DNA from: Ostreococcus mediterraneus | Taxonomy: Eukaryota; Chlorophyta; Mamiellophyceae; Mamiellales; Bathycoccaceae | Direction of reading: 5' to 3' | Length of the DNA stretch: 64,000 nucleotides | Assembly (NCBI GenBank): GCA_012295225.1 | Contig: WMKK01000022.1 | Span: forward strand, 496,001-560,000 | Shown here: positions 1 to 13,005 of the stretch, piece by piece | How positions within the stretch are numbered: position 1 is the stretch's first letter | Layout of the letters: each line of letters begins with the position of its first letter | Position numbers and translations under genes: made by a program | The notes under the pieces: generated by a model | Database searches by the model: none | What the model was told of the DNA's origin: nothing | The model's input: the letters and a program-made list of their open reading frames with translations, nothing else

Positions 1-3000
1 AAAGCGGGAACCGTGTACATCCGTGTACCGGGCCGCGTCTGCCTCGCAAATGGACAATTTGAGGCCCGCCGCGTCAACATCAGGTACGATGCGGCGTACA
101 CCCCGGACTTGGACGAGACGAAGACAAATCTGATCGGCACCTCGTCGTTAGTGTACGACGGAGGAATCGTCTGCATGAAGGCAGCCAACGTTGCGGAGTT
201 CGGAAAGCAAGCGACGCACACAGCCCAAGGCGATCAACTTCTCCATCTAGGAGCTGTGCATGCTATCAAGGATCGCGTGCAAAGAGTTGAAATCCGCCTC
301 ACCGCGCGCAACGGACTTCTTTACTTCCCAAGCTTCGAGTACCTCACCCAGGGTGAGATTGAAGCCCTGGAGCCGAACCCTCCCAAAGCACTCACGCAAC
401 TCGGCCCGATGTTGGAAGACATGGACCAATCCGACTCAGAGTCTGATTGACTGCGTACGTCTGGAGGGCGTCACGATATTTCCGAAGCTGCTGCTCTCGC
501 GGTGGCCGGAGTTGACAGGCAACCTCGGTTGGCTGCTCGAAGCGCAAGCGGAGACGGCCAATACTTGGCTCCAGGAGCCGACCGCGAGACGATCCCAGGG
601 ATCGAATCACCATCCCAAGGGGAGGAACATCAGCCAAGGGCTGATGAACATCAGCCAAGGGCTGATGTACACGCCGTTTCGCAGCCTGAATCGGCGACAG
701 CGAATGGAGCGCGAGGCGCGACTCGTGGAGTCGCGGGCGCTGACCGCGCGCACACCGAACACTTTGGAGTACGCGACCAATCATCAGCGGAAGCGATGTA
801 CCGCAGGTTGCACCTAAAATATGGGCACCTGTCGAAAGATAGAGTACGCGCAATCGCCACCCTTCACGGTGAATGGCGTAGCGAGTACAACCCCATCGCC
901 GACAAATTCTCGTGCCCGTCTTGCGCCTGCGCGACAATGCAACGCGTTAACAGACCACCAGCGCGTAGAAGCACTCTGGCGAGCAGACCGCTAGAGGTGA
1001 TATACGTGGACACCGTCCCACGACCCCCCGTCTCAGTAGACGACGTCAACGAACAACGGAGGCCGTTTCGAACCCCTCTGTTCTCTCTCCGAGACCCTCA
1101 CTTCGTGAATCTCGCGAAGAGTCACGGGATGGGAGCGATCGACCACGCAATCTGCGGGCGAGACAAAGTCCCTTATGTGCTACTAGTCACTGACGAGTAT
1201 AGCAAGTATAGCTGGGTACTCCCGGTGCCGGACAAGACAGCAAGATCCATTAGTTTGTCCCTCAAAGCATGGAAGTCACGGACAGTTCCGTGGCTCAATT
1301 CGCAACTGACGCGAATGCGACGACTCGGCGAAAACGCACCGCCGTGGGTACACACCATCGGTCAAAACTTGTCGATAGGTACGATGCACATGGATTCCGG
1401 CACGGAATTCCATAACTTCGTCATACTGTGGGCTCAACAGAACGACGTCCACATGGCGGCGAATGAGCCTGGCGCGCCGCATGAAAACGGCGTTGTCGAG
1501 GGTAGATGGCGTATCATCGAAAACATGCTAAAAAAGGCACAGATGGATGTATTTGGCGGTTTGTCCAACAGTCTCTGGCTGGGTTCTCTCCTGTATGCAA
1601 CCTACATGGTCAACATTTCGCCCACATCAGCAGCCACGGGTGACGGCGAAGAGCGCTTGTCGCGCCTGGCGTCGCCGTATGAACGTCTTCTCGCTCTAGT
1701 ACCCTCTCGGGAAATGTACTTCATGTTTGGTAACCCTTGTTACTACTATGATACTACTGCCAAGAATGTCGCCCACCTCCGAGGGATAGCTGGGTACGTG
1801 GTCGGGTATGAGCTGATGGGAGACGACGTCAACCTACGCGGCTTCCGCGTCTGCGCTGGCGACCTTGCACACTTCGCCCCAGATAGCCGGCGAACCATCA
1901 TGACGACGAACAATGTCTTGATCGATGATCTCGCAGTGCAGCCTTTGCACGTCGGAGCCCAGTACATGCAGCCCTTCTCGCACGGTAACCCGGACGGCAT
2001 CACGTTTGGATCTCCGCCAGCGCGCGCACTCCAACCCGTGCACTTCTCTCCCGACGATCGTCGCAGGCAACATCGGATGAACCAGGTCTACAGAGACCCA
2101 GATAGTGAGAGGCACTACAGGAAAGGGCCTGGTGGAGAGCTGGTTTTGGACCACATACTGACGCAGAACGCCATCCACTGGCGCGAACGGCGGAACGCCG
2201 CCGCGTCGATCCCCTCGTCAGGAGGCGCACGCCTCGACGCCTCTGCCGATGATGTCGCTCCACCAGGAGGCGCGCCACAAGACGATGAGGTGCAGGCGCT
2301 TGCTCCGAACACAGCGGACCGACCGCTGGACCATCCCTCCGATTTCCAGGAGGCGGAAAGTGAGGACGTCGAGGACGCCCCTCTGCACGAAGTCGAAAAT
2401 CGAAACGATGATCACGTCACGTCACTCACCGACGACGCAACTACAGGTATCGAAGGCATAGATGCGCGACAAGACGAACAAGACACTCAGGATGACCGTG
2501 AAGATGCCCCAAGCAGCGAGGACGAAGCCGCAGAGGAAGAAGCCGAGACACAAGCCCCATCTCAAGTGGAACAACGGCGCTCGTCGCGATCAAACAAAGG
2601 CATCCCAGCGGAGCGATTCGTAGGAATATCACGGCCATCGAAGATCAACAACTCGACGATCGACGAAACTACTCAGCAAATACTCAGAGCTAAGCTGAGC
2701 CCAGCAACGAAGAAGATTCTGACGGAATTCGACAACGCCGCGCTGACAGTCAGCGTCGGCGACGAAGACAAAACGTATGTGGATATCAGAGCCCTTCACA
2801 CAGGTAAGGCGACACCACTACTAAAGAGCGACACAGCCACGCGCCTCGTCATATTCGACGCGTTCTCAGCGAAGGGAAGCTTCGACCGCACTCTCAACAG
2901 TGCGGGACTCAGCGAAGTCGCCGAAGTAATACGCCTGGACATCGACCCGAAGTCGAACCCGACAATCTGTGCAGACATCAGGAAGCTGGTGCGGGAGCTA

Positions 3001-5926
3001 AAAGCAGGAATATGGCCCGATTGTCTCAAGGGCAAGGAAGTAGATCTGCTATGGCTGTCACCACCCTGCACGCCTTACTCGGTAGCGAACACAATGCGCA
3101 CGCGTGAACAAGCAGATGCAGAAATGAAGGAAGCCGATGAATTAGTTCAAGCCGGTTTCGAGCTCATCAAAATCCTGAACCCGAAGGCATGGTTCATCGA
3201 AAACCCCGACAGTGGAAAGAACCGACTGAAGCATCGAGGCATAATGAAGAACTATCAACATCTGGTCAACACCGTAACGTATTGCCATTACGGCCGCCGC
3301 GACCGCAAAGCGACGATGATTGTGTCCAACGTCCCCGATCTGCAACTCAAAGACTGCAGAAAACACGGACAAGAATGCCTGGCCAAGCTGACCATGGGTA
3401 GACACACTCAAACTGCCCAAGCCGGACCATCGAAAGCCGTGGACGGGTCAATTATCCCCGGTACACCAAAAGAGATTTCACAACAGGTTCCCGACGCATG
3501 AGTGTTACATCTGATGCAAAAGGTTTTGCGTGAATACGAAATGAGGCCGGATTACTTGCACTTTCAGGTAGGCGACGACGAAAGCACCAAGACACAACTC
3601 GTCGTGGCCGCAGTCAAAAGCATCGGCGAAAGACTACCGCGCCCTCGGGCGATGGAGGTATTCGCGCTGTTGGATGTCAAAGCAAGCGACCAACTCGGTA
3701 GAGAGGTTCGTTCCCTCAAAGACGTTCCCAGAACAGAGCTGAATGAAGCAAAGGACAAAGAAATTCAAGGATTACTCAAGCGTGATGTGTTCGAAATCGT
3801 CCCGATGAAAGATATGGATCCCGAGGCGCCATTGCTGACGCACGTATGGGTGCTCAAGGTACGCGACGACGACTCCGTCAAAGCGCGACTATGCGTCGGT
3901 GGACACAAACAATCCAAAGGTGTGAATTTCTGGGAGATATCTAGCCCCACGCCAAGGGCGACCACTGTGAAACTGCACTTAGGTTACGCGTCTTCTAGAA
4001 AGTGGAACGTGTACACGGCGGATGTCAGCCAAGCTTACGTCTTTGCGTCCATGGGCGTGAAGATGTACATGAAGATGCCAGCTGAGATGGCGGCGAAACA
4101 TCCAAACTGTGTCCTACTACTTAAAAAGAGCCTCTACGGAGCGAAGCAATCTGGGCGAAACTGGTTCAACGAAGCGTCAGACGCTATGAGGTCCATCGGT
4201 TACAGACAACTCGATAAAGACCCCTGTTGTTTCGACCGCGGCGCCGGCAACGACAAAAAGAGCGCCGTATTGCTGTACGTAGACGATTTCCTTTTTCTAG
4301 GACCAGAGAGCGAGTTCGACCGGTTCATGGACGAGATGTCAAAGAGATACGATATCACTGCTAGTAGCAAGTCCCAATCGACTATCAAGGTATGGAATGG
4401 ACTGGAAATTCAGCGACATGAAGACGGAAAAATCACCGTCACGCAAGTCGCGAAGATTCGAAACATGGCTCGCGAGTATCAGGCAGAAATCGAAGAGCTC
4501 GGAAAAGGAAAGGCGGTCACGCCTGAATTCACTGCAGAAAACCTTTTCAACCCGAATGACATGATAGATCCGAAATCGATTTCATCAAAAGAGCTGCGCA
4601 CACTGCGCCGTTATCAGGAAATGACCGGATCGGCGATGTACGTCACGACTTATACGCGATACGATATCGCGTACGCCATGTCCAAGGCCGCGCGCCTCAT
4701 GCACGCGGCATCCTACAAGCATATCAGAGGCATTGCTAGAATCATCAAATATCTGTCAAACAATGAAAGTTTGGCATTGACTTTCGATGGAACGCAATGC
4801 TGCGCCGACGGAGCGCCACACGTGTTCGCGTTCGCAGATTCTGATTTTGGAGGCGAGCCCTTTATCCCGACAGGCGAGGTCGACCTAGGACGCAAGTCCA
4901 CCAGCGGTGTTCTAATCATGGCCTACGGCGGCCCCATTTACTGGAAAAGCAAACTTCAATCGAAGGTAGCGACGTCTTCCGGCGAAGCGGAACACCGCGC
5001 CACGCACTTAGTATTGAACGAAGTGAATTTTTGCAGACATCTCATCTCTGAAATGGGTTTCAATTGTCAGAGCGTGCCAGTGTTCACTGATTCTTCCACT
5101 TCTTTGTCACAAGGTAAAAGAGAAGGAAATGCCTGGTCCGAAGGCTGTAAGCAATATGAGATCGAATTATCTCGTGCGCACAGCATGGGCTACGAAGGCA
5201 GCATCGTTCAGCTGAAGATCGACACAAATGATAATCCAGCTGACTTACTAACCAAATCGCACATGTCCAGCGTGGAAGTGCGCAAACGACACGTCCAACG
5301 CATCGGTGGCAATGCCGAGGAGGCGTTCGAGTCATGGATTCGACGCATGCTCAGCGGCTTCACCGGTACTCAGGCGTCCGTGTCTGGTCTACTCGATCCT
5401 AAGACGTTTCTTAAACGTTGTGGTCTGAGTAAATAATTAACAGGAAATAATTAACATTGATGGGTTTTTCATGGCTACGTTTGGAGCAGCGTCTCTGTAG
5501 CTTGAGTTTTTGTCCCCATGAATGCATTCGGAGTGAAGTCCATCCGGGAGGCGTGATAGAAGGACGATGTCTCGTTAACGGACGTATGGTCTTAACTATT
5601 GGTTACTGTAACGTATTTTGCGATATGTTCGCACTAATCAATTATGTAGAATGTACGTGCCGACGGGCTAGGTCTTTGCGCCGCCGTTTTGGTAGTAGAC
5701 GGTCGCGCGCGCTCGCGCGCCGTGACGTCAGTCTTCAGACATAGCGATAGAGCATTGTTATACACAGACCAAGACTCCGTACTAAGTCAACTTTTCGACT
5801 ATCTAACACCCGCTTGTGACTCGCGCCGGCGCCGGTTGACAGGGACAACTCTCAGAACGCGTATTTGGATCCAGCGAGACTCCATCTAAGGCTACTAGTT
5901 GCTCTCGGTTAACCGTCCATCGATCA
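1..5926 (+). mobile_element. Ty1/copia-type LTR retrotransposon, copy A (left part outside window)
   Basis: This is the first of two tandem copies of one copia-type family; its left part lies before the window. What is seen, in order: the end of gag-protease (to about 0.45 kb), integrase (about 0.8-2.1 kb, with an HHCC-type zinc module and the motif HMDSGTEF), a methyltransferase-like domain (about 2.83-3.47 kb, motif WLSPPCTPYS), reverse transcriptase (about 3.7-4.6 kb, motif YVDDFLFLG), copia RNase H (about 4.8-5.3 kb, motif VATSSGEAEH), and the 3' LTR. The order integrase before RT defines Ty1/copia. The methyltransferase-like domain between integrase and RT is not a standard copia part. 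The copy appears broken, with about one break in the visible part. Near-identity to copy B indicates a young duplication. Confidence 0.93.
5458..5926 (+). repeat. LTR shared by copia copies A and B
   Basis: This 469-bp LTR begins TGATGGG and ends ATCGATCA, giving TG...CA ends. It is at once the 3' LTR of copy A and the 5' LTR of copy B: RNase H of copy A ends just before it and the untranslated leader and gag of copy B follow. The same sequence recurs at 13006-13897, where a MITE interrupts it. The exact ends were set by comparing the two LTRs and their different flanks. Confidence 0.85.
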
Positions 5927-8900
5927 TCTTAAGATCGTTTGGAGGTCACACAGTAAAGCGCCAAGTGTTTCTGGTCGAACACAAACTTTAAAGACCCCAC
6001 GAGAGAGGGTTTGCGCCACGTGCAGACAGGCACGCGCGCCAAAGCGAACGAAGGTAAAAAAGGGGGAACGCGTGAAAGCCTCCCGAGTGCGCCGATGAAG
6101 CACTCAAAGATGTCAGTTGCATATGAATACATCAACACGCCTTTCTACCTGCCCAACGGCGCCATCACTCATCTGGGTCGAGTGCGTCTGAGAACTGTGT
6201 CAGGTGAGAAAATGAGAACGGCGCTAAACACCGCGTCGTTCGCGAAGTTGAACATCAGGAGCACAACTCAACAGCGACAGGCGATCTATGACGCAAGGAA
6301 GGTGATTGACGCGACTTTTCTCAACCCAAACTGGAAAAATCCTGAAACCATGTTCGAGTTGGTTCAAGCACTAGATGACGACGATGCACCCATCGTGAAG
6401 GCCGAAAAGTCAACCGGCGCGTCAACCGATGACGACTCGGAATCAAAGGACTCGATCAATGAAGAGGAATCAAATCGTCGATTCAATTGCCGTCGCCTCT
6501 TAATACTAGTGGCCGAAGACGAAGTTGCGCGACTCACCACCGATTTACGTCTGAAGGACGGAGCCGACTCGCTGATCACTACCATGAAAAGCTTTGAACG
6601 CTTGCGTCGAGATGAGGGAGCGTTTCTTACCCTCCTGCGCTCTTTCGTCCATGTGCTACCGGAACCGAGGAAGATAAGTCAGCTAGCGTTGAACTCATGG
6701 CCGCTCTTACGAATCAGGCAAGACGAACCTCTCACAGCGAACTTCGTGATAAATGCGCTCATTGACACGGTCAGGTTCTTTGGTGACATGGATGTCGTAC
6801 TCGCTACGATCAACATACCACCTTTGACAGATGGCGACAAGTACATCCAGTTCACCAATATGGTAGCTGGTACGGTCGTACATCAACAGTTGGAAGAATA
6901 TGAGGGACATGCACTGCGCTCTAACAAAGAGCCCGAGCTGGAGGAAATGCTTGCAGAACTCATGGCGTGGTTTCAACGCAAGGCGTTCGCCGAGGAGACG
7001 TCACGTGGGGCGACTGTCGACTGCGCGTCTCGAGCATCGACTGCCGATGGCTCGTCGAGAGGGAAAGCCATTCAAGTCAACAACGTTAAGGGCAAACAAG
7101 GTGCGAAACACGGTGACAAGGAAAAATCGAAAGGCAACTCCAGGGGTAAGACGAAAGGAACGTCGAGCTACACGCAGGAGCAACGCGAAAAGTTCGCTGA
7201 GTGGAGAAAGCAGAACCCGGGAGTCTGTGCGTACTGTGAGGAGAAGGTAGACGCCGGACACTTCGGTAAGTGCGATCGAAAAAAGCCGATTGGAGAATTG
7301 GCGGCCGACAACCCACTGCGATTGGCGAAGGATACCCAGGGAAGCAGCGGTAGCGGAGGCGTATTCACGTGCCGGCCGATGACGGTCTACCGAGCGTCTC
7401 CATCCGTTGGACAGTCCAACACCATTCTCGACACTGGAGCAGCTGCAGGGTCGTATGTGTCAATCGACAAGGGTTTCGATGCACGCACCATCGTCGAGGT
7501 CAACAGTCTGATCAAGGGGATCGGAGGCGGCAAAGCGAGAGTGTGTAAAGCGGGAACCGTGTACATCCGTGTACCGGGCCGCGTCTGCCTCGCAAATGGA
7601 CAATTTGAGGCCCGCCGCGTCAACATCAGGTACGATGCGGCGTACACCCCGGACTTGGACGAGACGAAGACAAATCTGATCGGCACCTCGTCGTTAGTGT
7701 ACGACGGAGGAATCGTCTGCATGAAGGCAGCCAACGTTGCGGAGTTCGGAAAGCAAGCGACGCACACAGCCCAAGGCGATCAACTTCTCCATCTAGGAGC
7801 TGTGCATGCTATCAAGGATCGCGTGCAAAGAGTTGAAATCCGCCTCACCGCGCGCAACGGACTTCTTTACTTCCCAAGCTTCGAGTACCTCACCCAGGGT
7901 GAGATTGAAGCCCTGGAGCCGAACCCTCCCAAAGCACTCACGCAACTCGGCCCGATGTTGGAAGACATGGACCAATCCGACTCAGAGTCTGATTGACTGC
8001 GTACGTCTGGAGGGCGTCACGATATTTCCGAAGCTGCTGCTCTCGCGGTGGCCGGAGTTGACAGGCAACCTCGGTTGGCTGCTCGAAGCGCAAGCGGAGA
8101 CGGCCAATACTTGGCTCCAGGAGCCGACCGCGAGACGATCCCAGGGATCGAATCACCATCCCAAGGGGAGGAACATCAGCCAAGGGCTGATGAACATCAG
8201 CCAAGGGCTGATGTACACGCCGTTTCGCAGCCTGAATCGGCGACAGCGAATGGAGCGCGAGGCGCGACTCGTGGAGTCGCGGGCGCTGACCGCGCGCACA
8301 CCGAACACTTTGGAGTACGCGACCAATCATCAGCGGAAGCGATGTACCGCAGGTTGCACCTAAAATATGGGCACCTGTCGAAAGATAGAGTACGCGCAAT
8401 CGCCACCCTTCACGGTGAATGGCGTAGCGAGTACAACCCCATCGCCGACAAATTCTCGTGCCCGTCTTGCGCCTGCGCGACAATGCAACGCGTTAACAGA
8501 CCACCAGCGCGTAGAAGCACTCTGGCGAGCAGACCGCTAGAGGTGATATACGTGGACACCGTCCCACGACCCCCCGTCTCAGTAGACGACGTCAACGAAC
8601 AACGGAGGCCGTTTCGAACCCCTCTGTTCTCTCTCCGAGACCCTCACTTCGTGAATCTCGCGAAGAGTCACGGGATGGGAGCGATCGACCACGCAATCTG
8701 CGGGCGAGACAAAGTCCCTTATGTGCTACTAGTCACTGACGAGTATAGCAAGTATAGCTGGGTACTCCCGGTGCCGGACAAGACAGCAAGATCCATTAGT
8801 TTGTCCCTCAAAGCATGGAAGTCACGGACAGTTCCGTGGCTCAATTCGCAACTGACGCGAATGCGACGACTCGGCGAAAACGCACCGCCGTGGGTACACA

Positions 8901-11900
8901 CCATCGGTCAAAACTTGTCGATAGGTACGATGCACATGGATTCCGGCACGGAATTCCATAACTTCGTCATACTGTGGGCTCAACAGAACGACGTCCACAT
9001 GGCGGCGAATGAGCCTGGCGCGCCGCATGAAAACGGCGTTGTCGAGGGTAGATGGCGTATCATCGAAAACATGCTAAAAAAGGCACAGATGGATGTATTT
9101 GGCGGTTTGTCCAACAGTCTCTGGCTGGGTTCTCTCCTGTATGCAACCTACATGGTCAACATTTCGCCCACATCAGCAGCCACGGGTGACGGCGAAGAGC
9201 GCTTGTCGCGCCTGGCGTCGCCGTATGAACGTCTTCTCGCTCTAGTACCCTCTCGGGAAATGTACTTCATGTTTGGTAACCCTTGTTACTACTATGATAC
9301 TACTGCCAAGAATGTCGCCCACCTCCGAGGGATAGCTGGGTACGTGGTCGGGTATGAGCTGATGGGAGACGACGTCAACCTACGCGGCTTCCGCGTCTGC
9401 GCTGGCGACCTTGCACACTTCGCCCCAGATAGCCGGCGAACCATCATGACGACGAACAATGTCTTGATCGATGATCTCGCAGTGCAGCCTTTGCACGTCG
9501 GAGCCCAGTACATGCAGCCCTTCTCGCACGGTAACCCGGACGGCATCACGTTTGGATCTCCGCCAGCGCGCGCACTCCAACCCGTGCACTTCTCTCCCGA
9601 CGATCGTCGCAGGCAACATCGGATGAACCAGGTCTACAGAGACCCAGATAGTGAGAGGCACTACAGGAAAGGGCCTGGTGGAGAGCTGGTTTTGGACCAC
9701 ATACTGACGCAGAACGCCATCCACTGGCGCGAACGGCGGAACGCCGCCGCGTCGATCCCCTCGTCAGGAGGCGCACGCCTCGACGCCTCTGCCGATGATG
9801 TCGCTCCACCAGGAGGCGCGCCACAAGACGATGAGGTGCAGGCGCTTGCTCCGAACACAGCGGACCGACCGCTGGACCATCCCTCCGATTTCCAGGAGGC
9901 GGAAAGTGAGGACGTCGAGGACGCCCCTCTGCACGAAGTCGAAAATCGAAACGATGATCACGTCACGTCACTCACCGACGACGCAACTACAGGTATCGAA
10001 GGCATAGATGCGCGACAAGACGAACAAGACACTCAGGATGACCGTGAAGATGCCCCAAGCAGCGAGGACGAAGCCGCAGAGGAAGAAGCCGAGACACAAG
10101 CCCCATCTCAAGTGGAACAACGGCGCTCGTCGCGATCAAACAAAGGCATCCCAGCGGAGCGATTCGTAGGAATATCACGGCCATCGAAGATCAACAACTC
10201 GACGATCGACGAAACTACTCAGTAAATACTCAGAGCTAAGCTGAGCCCAGCAACGAAGAAGATTCTGACGGAATTCGACAACGCCGCGCTGACAGTCAGC
10301 GTCGGCGACGAAGACAAAACGTATGTGGATATCAGAGCCCTTCACACAGGTAAGGCGACACCACTACTAAAGAGCGACACAGCCACGCGCCTCGTCATAT
10401 TCGACGCGTTCTCAGCGAAGGGAAGCTTCGACCGCACTCTCAACAGTGCGGGACTCAGCGAAGTCGCCGAAGTAATACGCCTGGACATCGACCCGAAGTC
10501 GAACCCGACAATCTGTGCAGACATCAGGAAGCTGGTGCGGGAGCTAAAAGCAGGAATATGGCCCGATTGTCTCAAGGGCAAGGAAGTAGATCTGCTATGG
10601 CTGTCACCACCCTGCACGCCTTACTCGGTAGCGAACACAATGCGCACGCGTGAACAAGCAGATGCAGAAATGAAGGAAGCCGATGAATTAGTTCAAGCCG
10701 GTTTCGAGCTCATCAAAATCCTGAACCCGAAGGCATGGTTCATCGAAAACCCCGACAGTGGAAAGAACCGACTGAAGCATCGAGGCATAATGAAGAACTA
10801 TCAACATCTGGTCAACACCGTAACGTATTGCCATTACGGCCGCCGCGACCGCAAAGCGACGATGATTGTGTCCAACGTCCCCGATCTGCAACTCAAAGAC
10901 TGCAGAAAACACGGACAAGAATGCCTGGCCAAGCTGACCATGGGTAGACACACTCAAACTGCCCAAGCCGGACCATCGAAAGCCGTGGACGGGTCAATTA
11001 TCCCCGGTACACCAAAAGAGATTTCACAACAGGTTCCCGACGCATTAGTGTTACATCTGATGCAAAAGGTTTTGCGTGAATACGAAATGAGGCCGGATTA
11101 CTTGCACTTTCAGGTAGGCGACGACGAAAGCACCAAGACACAACTCGTCGTGGCCGCAGTCAAAAGCATCGGCGAAAGACTACCGCGCCCTCGGGCGATG
11201 GAGGTATTCGCGCTGTTGGATGTCAAAGCAAGCGACCAACTCGGTAGAGAGGTTCGTTCCCTCAAAGACGTTCCCAGAACAGAGCTGAATGAAGCAAAGG
11301 ACAAAGAAATTCAAGGATTACTCAAGCGTGATGTGTTCGAAATCGTCCCGATGAAAGATATGGATCCCGAGGCGCCATTGCTGACGCACGTATGGGTGCT
11401 CAAGGTACGCGACGACGACTCCGTCAAAGCGCGACTATGCGTCGGTGGACACAAACAATCCAAAGGTGTGAATTTCTGGGAGATATCTAGCCCCACGCCA
11501 AGGGCGACCACTGTGAAACTGCACTTAGGTTACGCGTCTTCTAGAAAGTGGAACGTGTACACGGCGGATGTCAGCCAAGCTTACGTCTTTGCGTCCATGG
11601 GCGTGAAGATGTACATGAAGATGCCAGCTGAGATGGCGGCGAAACATCCAAACTGTGTCCTACTACTTAAAAAGAGCCTCTACGGAGCGAAGCAATCTGG
11701 GCGAAACTGGTTCAACGAAGCGTCAGACGCTATGAGGTCCATCGGTTACAGACAACTCGATAAAGACCCCTGTTGTTTCGACCGCGGCGCCGGCAACGAC
11801 AAAAAGAGCGCCGTATTGCTGTACGTAGACGATTTCCTTTTTCTAGGACCAGAGAGCGAGTTCGACCGGTTCATGGACGAGATGTCAAAGAGATACGATA

Positions 11901-13005
11901 TCACTGCTAGTAGCAAGTCCCAATCGACTATCAAGGTATGGAATGGACTGGAAATTCAGCGACATGAAGACGGAAAAATCACCGTCACGCAAGTCGCGAA
12001 GATTCGAAACATGGCTCGCGAGTATCAGGCAGAAATCGAAGAGCTCGGAAAAGGAAAGGCGGTCACGCCTGAATTCACTGCAGAAAACCTTTTCAACCCG
12101 AATGACATGATAGATCCGAAATCGATTTCATCAAAAGAGCTGCGCAGTGTGCGCAGCTCTTTCAGGAAATGACCGGATCGGCGATGTACGTCACGACTTA
12201 TACGCGATACGATATCGCGTACGCCATGTCCAAGGCCGCGCGCCTCATGCACGCGGCATCCTACAAGCATATCAGAGGCATTGCTAGAATCATCAAATAT
12301 CTGTCAAACAATGAAAGTTTGGCATTGACTTTCGACGGAACGCAATGCTGCGCCGACGGAGCGCCACACGTGTTCGCGTTCGCAGATTCTGATTTTGGAG
12401 GCGAGCCCTTTATCCCGACAGGCGAGGTCGACCTAGGACGCAAGTCCACCAGCGGTGTTCTAATCATGGCCTACGGCGGCCCCATTTATTGGAAAAGCAA
12501 ACTTCAATCGAAGGTAGCGACGTCTTCCGGCGAAGCGGAACACCGCGCCACGCACTTAGTATTGAACGAAGTGAATTTTTGCAGACATCTCATTTCTGAA
12601 ATGGGTTTCAATTGTCAGAGCGTGCCAGTGTTCACTGATTCTTCCACTTCTTTGTCACAAGGTAAAAGAGAAGGAAATGCCTGGTCCGAAGGCTGTAAGC
12701 AATATGAGATCGAATTATCGCGTGCGCACAGCATGGGCTACGAAGGCAGCATCGTTCAGCTGAAAATCGACACGAATGATAATCCAGCTGACTTACTAAC
12801 CAAATCGCACATGCCCAGCGTGGAAGTGCGCAAACGACACGTTCAACGCATCGGTGGCAATGCCGAGGAGGCGTTCGAGTCATGGATTCGACGCATGCTC
12901 AGCGGCTTCACCGGTACTCAGGCGTCCGTGTCTGGTCTACTCGATCCTAAGACGTTTCTTAAACGTTGTGGTCTGAGTAAATAATTAACAGGAAATAATT
13001 AACAT

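Noticed and set aside
605-670. Short direct repeat (GAACATCAGCCAAGGGCTGAT, twice) taken for a CRISPR-like or regulatory repeat
   Set aside because: It is a two-unit duplication inside the copia coding region, present in both copies; no array or spacers exist.
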